Shown here: positions 36,429 to 44,761 of the stretch, one piece after another
Numbering within the stretch: position 1 is the first letter of the stretch
Layout: every line of letters begins with the position of its first letter
Source of the DNA: Pseudomonadota bacterium
Lineage (GTDB): Bacteria; Pseudomonadota; Gammaproteobacteria; Xanthomonadales; Xanthomonadaceae
NCBI GenBank assembly: GCA_023388355.1
Contig: JAEWGI010000064.1
Span: 9,203-73,202, forward strand
DNA: 64,000 nt
Direction: 5' to 3'
Notes under the pieces: model-generated
Database searches by the model: none
What the model saw: the letters and a program-made list of their open reading frames with translations, nothing else
What the model was told of the DNA's origin: nothing
Made by a program: the position numbers and the translations under genes

Positions 36429-38306
36429 CTACAGATCGCGCACGACCCGGAAGCCGAGTCGGGCATTGGTGGTGTCGACGTTCGCCGGGGCCCGCCACGC
36501 CGAGCGGGTCTGGGCCGGCGAACTGGCCCAGGAACCGCCGCGGATGACCTGGTCGCGGCAGCCGGGATTGACCCAGGCCGAGCCGTCCCCCGGCGCGCGC
36601 CGGTAGCTGTCGTGCCAGCAATCGGCGACCCACTCGCTGACGTTGCCAGCCAGATCGTGAAGGCCCCATGCATTGGGCTGCATGCTGCCGACCGGCGCCG
36701 GGCCCCAGAAGCCGTCGCCGAAGTCTTCGAACGCATTGGCCCAGGTGCGCCCGGCGGGCGAGCGGTCGAGCGCGCCGGTGGTGTTCGCGGCCAGCGGCGG
36801 CGGCGGGCCGTCGCCCCAGGGATACCGCCCCTCGCCGCCGGCGCGAAGCGCGTATTCGAACTCGGCTTCGCTCGGCAGCCGGTAGCGCTTGCCGGTCTGG
36901 GCCGAGAGCCATTCGGCATAGGCCTGGGCGTCGCGCGCGCTCACGTGCAGCACCGGCAGGCCGTCGTCGGCCGGGCGGCCGAGGTAGTCGGAAAACCAGT
37001 CCACGCCGCTGCGCCGCACGAAATTGTTGCTGCGCTCGTCGTAGACCATCGAAAAGCCGCGCCGCGCCGCCCGGGTACGGTGGCCGGTGGCGCCGATGAA
37101 GCGCCGGAACTCGCCGACCGTGATCTCGTGGATGGCCATGCCGAAGCCGCGCTGGAACCGGATCGGATGCGCCGGCCGTTCGTGCTCGCTGGCGTCGGCC
37201 TCGTCCTCGCGCGCGCCCATGGTGAACGCACCGTGCGGCACCACCGCCATCTGCGGGCCGCGTCCGCCCGTGGCCAGGGCATCGGTGAACACCTGCCCGG
37301 GCGCGAACAGACCGTAGTGCACGGCCAGGGCGATGCGCTCGCGCAGTTCGGCCGCCGCCGGATCGCCGGGCGGGGCGATGCGCAGCAGCTCCGCCAGATG
37401 CCCGCGCGCGACATCGATCCCGCCGAACTTCGGCAGCGCGGCGATGCCCACGTCGCGCAGGCGCGAGATCCGCGTCGCCCGCAGCCGCTCCACGCGCGCG
37501 CGTCCATCGGCCACCGTGTCCAGGCCGGCCTCCGGGCGCACCTGCTGCGCGTGTTCGAGCCAGTCCCGGGCGGTGTCGAAATCGCCGGCTTCGGCCGCAT
37601 CCTCGGCGCGGCGGATCAGCGCGCTTTCCACCGCCGCCAGGCCCTGGATCGCGCGCGGTCGCTCCGGCTGCAGTTCCAGTGCCTGACGGAACGCGGCCCG
37701 GGCGCCGCCGCCCGCCTCGCCCAGTTGCCCCGCCGCGAGCGCTCGCTCGCCCGTCTCCACCAGCGCGCGCACCCGTTCGGCCAGATCCACGCGCTCCAGG
37801 AATTCCACCACCGCGACGCTGTCCGCATCGACGGTCCGGGCCACCGCGGCAAGGCGCCGCGCCCGAGCCATCGCCTCCGGCGTTTCGTCCGCGGTGGCCA
37901 GTGCCGCATCCCCGTCCTCGAGCACCATGCGCAGCCCGCGTCGCAGCCCGGCGTCGGCAACGCGGGCGTAGCCGGGCACGTTGGCGAGCGCGAGATAGAT
38001 CGGAATGGCCGCGTCGGCATCCTCGTACAGACGCCCCTCTTCGAGCGCTGCGGCGGCGCGCTTGCGCAGCTCCGCCGGATCGGCCTGCTCCAGGTCCACC
38101 GCGGGCACCTGCCAGCTGAGGCTGGCGGCGGCGCTGTCGTCGCCGCTGATGGTCACGTGCCCTTCGGCGTCGACGGTCACTTCGGGCACCGGCTGCGCCT
38201 GCGCGCCGTGCCCGGCCTCCGGATCGCGTGCACATCCTGCCACCGACGCGGCGCAGACCGCCAGCGCGATCCAGGCCCCTCGCAACGCGGACGACATCGA
38301 CGGCAT
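36429..38306 (-). CDS. TPR-like lipoprotein with FGE-sulfatase (SUMF1/PvdO-type) domain
   Basis: About 625 residues. It starts at ATG 38306 or 38297 with a lipoprotein signal (WIALAVCAASVAGC lipobox). A helical, TPR-like region of about 300 residues follows (LRKRAAAALEEGRLYEDADA, LAALEEGR-type repeats, AAFRQALELQPERPRAIQ). The last 270 residues are an FGE domain: PHGAFTMGA, YRLPSEAEFEYALRAG, YPWGDG, LHDLAGNVSEWVADCW, GGSWASSP, GFRVVRDL. The active cysteines of true formylglycine generators are absent, so a structural or binding role is more likely. Outer-membrane attachment is inferred. Confidence 0.85.
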   Translation of the reverse strand: MPSMSSALRGAWIALAVCAASVAGCARDPEAGHGAQAQPVPEVTVDAEGHVTISGDDSAAASLSWQVPAVDLEQADPAELRKRAAAALEEGRLYEDADAAIPIYLALANVPGYARVADAGLRRGLRMVLEDGDAALATADETPEAMARARRLAAVARTVDADSVAVVEFLERVDLAERVRALVETGERALAAGQLGEAGGGARAAFRQALELQPERPRAIQGLAAVESALIRRAEDAAEAGDFDTARDWLEHAQQVRPEAGLDTVADGRARVERLRATRISRLRDVGIAALPKFGGIDVARGHLAELLRIAPPGDPAAAELRERIALAVHYGLFAPGQVFTDALATGGRGPQMAVVPHGAFTMGAREDEADASEHERPAHPIRFQRGFGMAIHEITVGEFRRFIGATGHRTRAARRGFSMVYDERSNNFVRRSGVDWFSDYLGRPADDGLPVLHVSARDAQAYAEWLSAQTGKRYRLPSEAEFEYALRAGGEGRYPWGDGPPPPLAANTTGALDRSPAGRTWANAFEDFGDGFWGPAPVGSMQPNAWGLHDLAGNVSEWVADCWHDSYRRAPGDGSAWVNPGCRDQVIRGGSWASSPAQTRSAWRAPANVDTTNARLGFRVVRDL

Positions 38307-38399
38307 CGGCACCAGATTAAGCCATCGCGGCCAGCGAGGCGACGCGCGGCGCCGGCGCAGGATTGCCACCCCGCCCCGGCGGCCGGTACGCTGCGCGCC

Positions 38400-39533
38400 A
38401 TGTCGTCATCGCCAGTGCTCTGGGTCGCCGAACCCGCTGTCCTCCAATCGCATCTCGCCGCCGCTCCCGTCCGGGTCGGGATCGATACCGAATTCATCCG
38501 CGAACGCACCTACTGGCCGCAGCTGTCGCTGGTGCAGGTCGCGCTGGAGGCCGGGTCCGGGTCGGCGCCGGCGATCCTGCTGCTCGACATGCTCGCGCCG
38601 GGCATGCCCGAGGCCCTCGCGCCGCTGCTGGCCGACGTTTCGGTGACCAAGGTGATGCACAGCGCCAGCGAGGACCTGGTCGCACTGCGCCGCACCTGCA
38701 ACGCGCTCCCCGAGCCGCTGTTCGACACCCAGATCGCGGCCGGCCTGGCCGGGATCGGCGCAGGCGTGGGCTACCAGCGCCTGGTGCAGGACCTGGTCGG
38801 CATCGCGGTGGACAAGGGCGAAACCCGCTCGGACTGGATGAAGCGGCCGCTGTCCGCGTCCCAGCTGGCCTATGCGGCCGACGACGTACGCCACCTGTTC
38901 GCGCTCCACGACGCGCTGTCCGGGCGGCTCGCGGCGCTGGACCGCCGCGACTGGTTCGACGAGGACTGCGCGCGGCTGCTGGACAACGCGCGCAGCGACG
39001 AGGGCGAGCGCTGGCCGCACCTGTCGCTGCGCAGCGCGCAGTTCCTCGACGACGCCGGCCAGCGACGACTGCTGCGCCTGCTGCGCTGGCGCGACGGCCA
39101 GGCGCGGCGCAGCGACCGACCGCGCACCTGGGTGCTGGACAACGACCTGGCCACCGCGCTCGCGCGCGAAGCGCCGGGCGACCTGGATGCGCTCGAGCGC
39201 CTGTTCCAGGCTCATCCCAAGGCGCCACGCAAGCTGGCGGCGCTGGTGTGGGAGGCGCTGGATACGCCCCTGCCCGACGAGGACCAGGCGCCCGCGCCGC
39301 GCACCAGCGAGCGCGACCGCAAGGCGCTGCGGAGGCTGCAGGACGCCGTGGCCGCGCGCAGCGGCGAACTCGGCCTGCCCGACGGGGTGCTGGCCTCGCG
39401 CCGCTGGCTCGAGTTCCTGCTCGACGGCGAGGACTGGCCCGGCCTGCTCTCGGGCTGGCGCCGCGGCCAGCTTGAACCGGCGCTTGCGCCGCTGCTCCGG
39501 CCCGCTGGCGAGGCCGACGCGACATCCGTATAA
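38400..39533 (+). CDS. rnd: Ribonuclease D
   Basis: 3'-5' exoribonuclease for tRNA and small-RNA maturation. 377 residues from ATG 38400. The DEDD exonuclease domain (1-175) shows VGIDTEFIRERTYWP, KVMHSASEDL and QLAYAADDVRHLFAL. Two HRDC-like helical domains follow (about 205-285 and 290-370). A 1300-residue open frame continues upstream on this strand but is antisense to the lipoprotein and protease genes and was discarded. The tRNA-Ala gene lies 15 bp downstream. Confidence 0.97.
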   Translation: MSSSPVLWVAEPAVLQSHLAAAPVRVGIDTEFIRERTYWPQLSLVQVALEAGSGSAPAILLLDMLAPGMPEALAPLLADVSVTKVMHSASEDLVALRRTCNALPEPLFDTQIAAGLAGIGAGVGYQRLVQDLVGIAVDKGETRSDWMKRPLSASQLAYAADDVRHLFALHDALSGRLAALDRRDWFDEDCARLLDNARSDEGERWPHLSLRSAQFLDDAGQRRLLRLLRWRDGQARRSDRPRTWVLDNDLATALAREAPGDLDALERLFQAHPKAPRKLAALVWEALDTPLPDEDQAPAPRTSERDRKALRRLQDAVAARSGELGLPDGVLASRRWLEFLLDGEDWPGLLSGWRRGQLEPALAPLLRPAGEADATSV

Positions 39534-39548
39534 TCGCCGTCCTCACGT

Positions 39549-39624
<76 letters not shown>

Positions 39625-39639
39625 ATCCGGATTGCATGG

Positions 39640-39665
39640 AACAGGCCGGTCCACCGGCCTTTTTC
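39640..39665 (+). terminator. Rho-independent terminator after tRNA-Ala
   Basis: AGGCCGGT and ACCGGCCT pair around a 2-nt loop and are followed by five U residues, 20 bp after the tRNA CCA end. Confidence 0.9.
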
Positions 39666-39755
39666 ATGTCCGCAAACCCGGCTCGCGCCCGCATGCGCCG
39701 GGGATCATGCACCGCTTCAGCGGGCGACAGGCCGGCGCCCGCTATGCTCGCGACG

Positions 39756-40808
39756 ATGTCAGCGACCGCCGTTCCGCCACTTTCGACCGCCCTGCCCGGC
39801 CAGGTCCGCGCGCTGTTCGCCGGCGCGCTGCTGGCGCTGCTGGGCGCCTGCGCCCCGGGCGAGGCCACCCGCGCCGATCCACCCGCCACCCCGGTCCGGG
39901 TGGAGCCGGCGCCCGCGCCAAAGCCGCTGCGCATCGGCCTGGCGTTGGGCGGCGGCGCGGCCAAGGGCTTTGCCCACATCGGCGCGATCAAGATGCTCGA
40001 GGCCAACGGCATCCGCGCCGACGTGGTCGCCGGCACCAGCGCCGGCAGCGTGGTCGGCGCCCTCTACGCCAGCGGCATGGACCCGTTCACGATGCAGGAG
40101 CACGCGCTGGCGCTGGACGAATCCAGCCTGCGCGACGTGCGCCTGTTCTTCGGCGGACTGGTCCAGGGCCAGGCCCTGCAGGATTACGTCAACCGCGAAC
40201 TCGGCGGGCGCCCGATCGAGCGCCTGGCCAAGCCCTTTGCCGCCGTCGCCACGCGCCTGGACAACGGCGACCGCGTGGTCTTCGTGCGCGGCAACACCGG
40301 CCAGGCGGTGCGCGCATCGAGCAGCGTGCCGGGCGTGTTCGAACCTGCGCGCATCGGCAGCCACAGCTACGTCGACGGGGGCGTGGTCAGTCCGGTGCCG
40401 GTGGACGCGGCGCGCCAGCTCGGCGCCGACATCGTCATCGCCGTGGACATCTCCAGCAAGGCCAGCGGCGCGACGCCAACCGCGCTGGCCGGCATCGTCA
40501 ACCAGTCGATCACGATCATGGGCCAGACCCTCGGCCGCCAGGAGCTGGCGCGCGCAGACGCGGTGATCCGGCCGCAGGTCAACGACATCGGCCCGGTCAG
40601 CTTCGAGCAGCGCCACGCCGCGATCCTGGAGGGCGAGCGCGCGGCGCTGGCGGCGCTTCCGCAGATCCGCGCGAGGATCGCCGAGGCCGAGCGGGCGCGG
40701 CGCGAAACAGCCGCACAGGCCGCTCCGCCGGCGCCCGTCGACAGCGACTGCGGCGATACCTGGGTGCGCCGACTCAATCCTTTCGCCAGGGATCGCGTCT
40801 GCGACTGA
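39756..40808 (+). CDS. Patatin-like phospholipase, lipoprotein or exported
   Basis: 350 residues from ATG 39756 (MSATAVPPLSTALPGQVRAL). The N-terminal hydrophobic stretch ends in LLALLGAC, a lipobox. The patatin domain (about 60-290) has GLALGGGAAKGFAHIG (oxyanion hole), GTSAGSVVGALYAS (nucleophile GxSxG) and SYVDGGVVSPVP (catalytic Asp in DGG). The C-terminus DTWVRRLNPF is a RssA-like end. It hydrolyses lipid acyl esters; location at the outer membrane is inferred from the lipobox. Confidence 0.92.
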   Translation: MSATAVPPLSTALPGQVRALFAGALLALLGACAPGEATRADPPATPVRVEPAPAPKPLRIGLALGGGAAKGFAHIGAIKMLEANGIRADVVAGTSAGSVVGALYASGMDPFTMQEHALALDESSLRDVRLFFGGLVQGQALQDYVNRELGGRPIERLAKPFAAVATRLDNGDRVVFVRGNTGQAVRASSSVPGVFEPARIGSHSYVDGGVVSPVPVDAARQLGADIVIAVDISSKASGATPTALAGIVNQSITIMGQTLGRQELARADAVIRPQVNDIGPVSFEQRHAAILEGERAALAALPQIRARIAEAERARRETAAQAAPPAPVDSDCGDTWVRRLNPFARDRVCD

Positions 40809-41134
40809 GCAAGCGGCTGCACGTAGCCGTCGTGCACGAACGGCGCTTGCCGCAACCGCCGACGCGATGAATCGCGTATTGCGTCTTCGCACCTCGAAGG
40901 CGCTTCCGCATCGCTTCCGCCCGGTCCGCCGACGGCTCCGTGAGCGGCTTCATCCGCGAGCGTCGCAGCGACGATTCCGACCTCACCCGCATCGCGCCCG
41001 GAAGCACCGATGCAGCGCCCGCAAACCACTTTGCGTGGGGCAGACAAGCGTCGCTGGGTCAAGCATTCCGACGCGGCTTCGCTGATGACAAAACGTCCCA
41101 CCCCCTTCGCGCGGAACGCGCCCGCGAGCCGCAC

Positions 41135-41148
41135 TTGATCCACGTCAA
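41135..41148 (+). promoter_or_regulatory. Distal FNR-type box of nirK
   Basis: TTGAT-CCAC-GTCAA, one mismatch from the FNR/Dnr consensus TTGAT-N4-ATCAA, centred exactly 60 bp upstream of the proximal box. Confidence 0.75.
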
Positions 41149-41194
41149 GCGCAGCGCATCGCAGGCGCTCGCGGACGCCTGTGGCTGGTTTCCG

Positions 41195-41236
41195 TTGATC
41201 CTGATCAATTCCTCCCCGCACGGCTGGTCGCACGAT
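41195..41236 (+). promoter_or_regulatory. nirK promoter with perfect FNR box
   Basis: TTGAT-CCTG-ATCAA (41195-41208) is a perfect FNR/Dnr site. A 22-bp gap leads to the -10-like hexamer CACGAT (41231-41236), giving a start near 41243 with the box at about -41.5 (class II). A ribosome-binding site AGAGGAAAG precedes the nirK ATG. Confidence 0.88.
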
Positions 41237-41274
41237 GTCTCCAGACCCGAAGACCACCGTTAGAGGAAAGCCCC

Positions 41275-42444
41275 ATGAAACTGCTGCAGACCAGCCTCCT
41301 GGCATCGGCCATCGCACTTGCGTTCGGCGCCGGCCTCCCTTCCACGGCACATGCCGTCGACGCGCTCGAGATGGTCAACGCCACGCTCGACCAGGCATCC
41401 GACCTGGCCGCCCTGCCCCGCCAGCAGGTCACCCTGGTGCGCCCGCCGTTCGTGCACGACCACGACCAGGTCGCCAAGGGCGGACCGAAGGTGGTCCAGT
41501 TCACCCTGCCGATCGTCGAGAAGGAAATCGTCATCGACGACCAGGGCACGACGATGCACGCAATGACCTTCGGCGGCTCGATCCCCGGCCCGCTGATGGT
41601 GGTGCACGAGGGCGACTACGTCGAGATCACCCTGGTCAACCCGGCCAGCAACTCGATGCCGCACAACATCGACCTGCATTCGGCCACCGGCGCGATGGGT
41701 GGCGGCGAGATCACGGTGGTGCAGCCGGGCGAGGAAGTGACGCTGCGCTGGAAGGCCACGCGCACGGGCACGTTCGTCTACCACTGCGCCCCTGGCGGCC
41801 CGATGACGCCCTGGCACGTGGTGGCGGGCATGCACGGCACGGTGATGGTGCTGCCGCGCGACGGCCTCAAGGACGGCGACGGCAAGCAGCTCAAGTACGA
41901 CCGCGCCTACTACATCGGCGAGACCGAGTTCTACATTCCGCGCGACGAGGACGGCAACTTCAAGTCCTACGGCTCGCACGCCGAAGCGTTGCCCGACACG
42001 CTCGCCACGATGAAGACCCTCACGCCCTCGCATGTGGTGTTCAACGGCGCGGCCGGCGCGCTGACCGGCGACAACGCGATGACCAGCAAGGTCGGCGAAA
42101 CGGTGCTGTTCGTGCACTCGCAGGCCAACCGCGATTCGCGTCCACACCTGATCGGCGGCCACGGCGACTACGTCTGGGAGGAAGGCAAGTTCGCCAACGC
42201 CCCGCTCAAGGACCTGGAGACCTGGTTCGTACGCGGCGGTTCGGCGGCTGCGGCGCTGTACACCTTCCGCCAGCCCGGGATGTACGCCTACGTCAACCAC
42301 AACCTGATCGAGGCGATCCTGTTGGGCGCCGCGGCCCACGTCAAGGTCGACGGGAACAAGTGGGACCACGACCTGATGACCACGCCCGCACCGGTTGGCG
42401 CGATCAGGCCCGGCACCGACGTCTCGCTTCCCGTCGGTCGCTGA
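41275..42444 (+). CDS. nirK: Copper nitrite reductase (NirK/AniA)
   Basis: Reduces nitrite to nitric oxide in the periplasm. 389 residues with a Sec-type signal peptide ([20 protein letters not shown] to AHA). Two cupredoxin domains carry all expected ligands: type 2 copper His in [14 protein letters not shown], in YHCAPGG and in VNHNLIEA; type 1 copper Cys and His in [13 protein letters not shown] and Met in VAGMHG. Catalytic Asp (NIDLH) and His (PSHVVFNG) are present. No extra cytochrome or cupredoxin domain is fused. It is controlled by two FNR boxes and ends in a terminator. Confidence 0.98.
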   Translation: MKLLQTSLLASAIALAFGAGLPSTAHAVDALEMVNATLDQASDLAALPRQQVTLVRPPFVHDHDQVAKGGPKVVQFTLPIVEKEIVIDDQGTTMHAMTFGGSIPGPLMVVHEGDYVEITLVNPASNSMPHNIDLHSATGAMGGGEITVVQPGEEVTLRWKATRTGTFVYHCAPGGPMTPWHVVAGMHGTVMVLPRDGLKDGDGKQLKYDRAYYIGETEFYIPRDEDGNFKSYGSHAEALPDTLATMKTLTPSHVVFNGAAGALTGDNAMTSKVGETVLFVHSQANRDSRPHLIGGHGDYVWEEGKFANAPLKDLETWFVRGGSAAAALYTFRQPGMYAYVNHNLIEAILLGAAAHVKVDGNKWDHDLMTTPAPVGAIRPGTDVSLPVGR

Positions 42445-42477
42445 TTCCCCCTTCGCGGCGTCTACCCCGGCGCCGTC

Positions 42478-42513
42478 CGGCCACTCCCGTTCGCGGGGGT
42501 GGCCGTTTTGTTT
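42478..42513 (+). terminator. Rho-independent terminator after nirK
   Basis: GGCCACTCCCG and CGGGGGTGGCC form an 11-bp stem (one G-U pair) with a TT loop. It is followed by GTTTTGTTT, 35 bp after the nirK stop. Confidence 0.88.
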
Positions 42514-42534
42514 GCGGGTTCCGCCTCCAATCTC

Positions 42535-42616
42535 CTGTAGGAGCGGCTTCAGCCGCGATCGCCGCTTCGGACTCGCAATCCGGAATTTCTGATCGCGGCT
42601 GAAGCCGCTCCTACAG
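42535..42616. repeat. Perfect 26-bp inverted REP pair
   Basis: 42535-42560 and 42591-42616 are exact inverted copies of the family REP word, 30 bp apart, between nirK and the pirin gene. It is the best conserved pair in the window. Confidence 0.93.
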
Positions 42617-42713
42617 GGGGATCAACCGGGTCTGCGCGCCGGATCCGGCATCCATGCCCCACAGCTGCCATCATGTGCCCGCGGCTGCCGCCGCGGCAGC
42701 CAGGAGGCGCACC

Positions 42714-43613
42714 ATGATCGAACTCCTCATCCGCCAGCGTACCCGCGACCTGGGCAGCTTCGAGGTCGGCCGGGTCCTGCCGTTCGCGAAGCGCCGCATG
42801 GTCGGCCCCTACATCTTCTTCGACCGGATGGGACCGAAGCTGATCGAAGCCGGGCTGCCGCGCGAAGCGGACGTGCGTCCGCATCCGCACATCGGCCTGT
42901 CCACCATCACCTACCTGTTCGACGGGGAGATCATGCACCGCGACAGCGTCGGCTCCGAGCAGCCGGTGCGCCCGGGCGAGGTGAACTGGATGACCGCCGG
43001 CCGCGGCATCACCCATTCCGAACGCTTCGAGCGGCTGCGCGACGAGGGCGGGCCGATGGACGGGATCCAGGCCTGGGTGGCCCTGCCCGAGGCGCGCGAG
43101 GAGATCGATCCGGGCTTCTGGCACTACCCGGCGCAGGCGCTGCCGGAGTTCGCCGACCAGGGCATGAGCGGGCGCCTGATCGCCGGCCGCCTGGCCGGCG
43201 TGGAATCGCCGGTGAAGGTCGATTCACCGCAGTTCTACGTGCACTGGCAGCTGTCCGCAGGCGCGCGCGTGTCGCTGCCTGCCGAATATCCCGAGCGCGC
43301 GGTGTACGTGGCCAGCGGCGAGGTCGCGATCGCCGGGCAGCGCGTGGAATCCGGCGGCATGGCGGTGCTGGTCCCGGGCGACGCGGTCACCATCCTGGCC
43401 GTGGACGACGCGGTGCTGATGGCGCTGGGCGGCGAACCGGTGGGACCGCGCTACATCGACTGGAACTTCGTCTCCTCATCGAAGGAGCGCATCGACCAGG
43501 CGCGCGCCGACTGGGCCGCCGGGCGCATGAAGCTGCCCGACCTGGACGACGACGAGTTCATCCCGCTGCCGCCGAAGATCCACGGCGTGCGCGAACCCGA
43601 GCCCATGTCCTGA
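42714..43613 (+). CDS. Pirin family protein
   Basis: A 299-residue bicupin protein (MIELLIRQRTRDLGSFEVGR). The N-terminal cupin has metal ligands in RPHPHIGLSTITYLF and TAGRGITHSERFE. The C-terminal cupin has AVYVASGEVAIAGQ. Bacterial pirins are iron-bound and include quercetinase-like and redox-sensing members. The IDWNFVSSSKERIDQARADW tail is the YhhW/pirin end. The specific role is unknown; a start at 42714 follows an AGGAGGC ribosome-binding site. Confidence 0.92.
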   Translation: MIELLIRQRTRDLGSFEVGRVLPFAKRRMVGPYIFFDRMGPKLIEAGLPREADVRPHPHIGLSTITYLFDGEIMHRDSVGSEQPVRPGEVNWMTAGRGITHSERFERLRDEGGPMDGIQAWVALPEAREEIDPGFWHYPAQALPEFADQGMSGRLIAGRLAGVESPVKVDSPQFYVHWQLSAGARVSLPAEYPERAVYVASGEVAIAGQRVESGGMAVLVPGDAVTILAVDDAVLMALGGEPVGPRYIDWNFVSSSKERIDQARADWAAGRMKLPDLDDDEFIPLPPKIHGVREPEPMS

Positions 43614-43665
43614 GCGGCAGGCACACGACGCCTCCGCCCCGTCCGCTCCACCTGCACCCGGCGCC

Positions 43666-44286
43666 ATGACCTCGACCTTCGTCGCCCTGATCGACTTCCT
43701 CGGCACGTTCGCGTTCGCGATCAGCGGCGGGCTGGTGGCGGTGCGCCACCGCCTGGACCTGTTCGGCGTGCTGGTGCTGTCCTTCGCCGCGGCCACCGCC
43801 GGCGGCATCATCCGCGACGTGCTGCTGGGCGTGGTCCCCGCGTCGATGGTGGACTGGCGCTACCTGGCGGTGTCGGTGGCGGCCGGGCTGGTCACCTTCT
43901 GCTGGCACGAGCAGGTCGAACGCATGCGCAATCCGGTGCAGGTGTCGGATGCGATCGGGCTCTCGCTGTTCGCTGTGCTGGGCGCGGGCAAGGCGCTGGC
44001 CGCGGGTCTGGGCCCCACCGGCGCGGTGATGCTGGGCATCCTCTCGGGCGTGGGCGGAGGCATCGTCCGCGACGTGCTGGTGGCCACGATCCCGAACGTG
44101 CTGCATCGCGAGCTGTATGCGGTGGCGGCCCTGGTCGGCGCGCTGGTGGTGGTGGTCGGCGATGCGCTGTCGCTGCCGGGGGCCGCGGTTGCGGTGGCCG
44201 GCGCGGTTGCGTGCTTCGTGCTGCGCTGGCTGGCGATCCGGCGCGGCTGGCGGCTGCCGGTGCCGCGCGGCGGCGGTCCTGCCTGA
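43666..44286 (+). CDS. TRIC-family cation channel (UPF0126/YadS)
   Basis: 206 residues, seven hydrophobic segments arranged as a duplicated three-helix unit plus one. Each half has the glycine-rich kink: ATAGGIIRDVLLG near residue 46 and SGVGGGIVRDVLVA near 130. This is the TRIC signature (GGG-xxRD). It forms a trimeric monovalent cation channel in the inner membrane. The physiological role in bacteria is unsettled. Confidence 0.93.
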   Translation: MTSTFVALIDFLGTFAFAISGGLVAVRHRLDLFGVLVLSFAAATAGGIIRDVLLGVVPASMVDWRYLAVSVAAGLVTFCWHEQVERMRNPVQVSDAIGLSLFAVLGAGKALAAGLGPTGAVMLGILSGVGGGIVRDVLVATIPNVLHRELYAVAALVGALVVVVGDALSLPGAAVAVAGAVACFVLRWLAIRRGWRLPVPRGGGPA

Positions 44287-44298
44287 GTGGCGCGGCGC

Positions 44299-44697
44299 TC
44301 AGCCCAGCAGGTACAGCGCACCCAGCGGATGGTGGCTGCGGGCGATGGTATAGATCTGCGCGAACACCAGCAGCGCCAGCACGTAGCTGACCGCGCGCGC
44401 GCGCCGGGTGCGGCCGCGGCGCAGCGCGAACACGCCAAGCACCACGTAGGCCACGATCAGCAGCACCTTCACCGTCAGCCAGCCGTTGGCGTACAGCGCG
44501 CCGGGCAGGATGGTGAGCAGCATCAGCGCGGCGGTCAGCAGCGCGGTGTCGATGGTGTAGCTCAGGTAGCGCACCGGCGCGGCGTTGGGCCAGCGCGCCC
44601 CACCCATCAGCAGCGCGCCGCGCAGCGCGAACAGCGCGCCGCTGAGCAGGGCCAGGCCGATATGGGCGTGCTTGATCTGCGGGTAGAACTCGATCAT
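44299..44697 (-). CDS. SirB2 family membrane protein
   Basis: 132 residues with four transmembrane helices. The family pattern MIEFYPQIKHAHIGLALLSG, RGALLMGGARW, YLSYTIDTALLTAALMLL and the end YTIARSHHPLGALYLLG is clear. Conserved histidines (KHAHI, SHHP) could bind heme or metal. It sits downstream of nnrS on the same strand (64 bp) and is probably co-transcribed. By family the function is poorly known. Confidence 0.9.
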   Translation of the reverse strand: MIEFYPQIKHAHIGLALLSGALFALRGALLMGGARWPNAAPVRYLSYTIDTALLTAALMLLTILPGALYANGWLTVKVLLIVAYVVLGVFALRRGRTRRARAVSYVLALLVFAQIYTIARSHHPLGALYLLG

Positions 44698-44761
44698 GGA
44701 TTCGCTCGAAGGGAAGGATCGCCTTGCGGCGTGGACGCGCGGGACACGCGGCGGCGCGGCA

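Larger units (their letters stand above)
40809..41274. other. 466-bp non-coding region upstream of nirK
   Basis: No gene is supported. Short open frames here are arginine- and serine-rich translations of GC-rich DNA without family resemblance. The last 140 bp hold the nirK control region with two FNR-type boxes. The first 300 bp show no repeats, terminators or other recognisable signals. Confidence 0.6.

Noticed and set aside
36429..38306. Sulfatase-modifying (formylglycine-generating) enzyme
   Set aside because: The fold is clear, but the catalytic cysteines near the GGSW segment are absent and no sulfatase gene lies nearby.
35466..38399. Upstream 978 codons of the open frame that ends with rnd
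   Set aside because: They run antisense through the M48 protease and the FGE-like lipoprotein genes. RNase D starts cleanly at ATG 38400 with its DEDD motif, and the upstream translation is His/Arg-rich noise.
40867..41263. Short plus-strand open frames upstream of nirK
   Set aside because: No ribosome-binding sites, no hydrophobic or motif pattern; they overlap the FNR control region.
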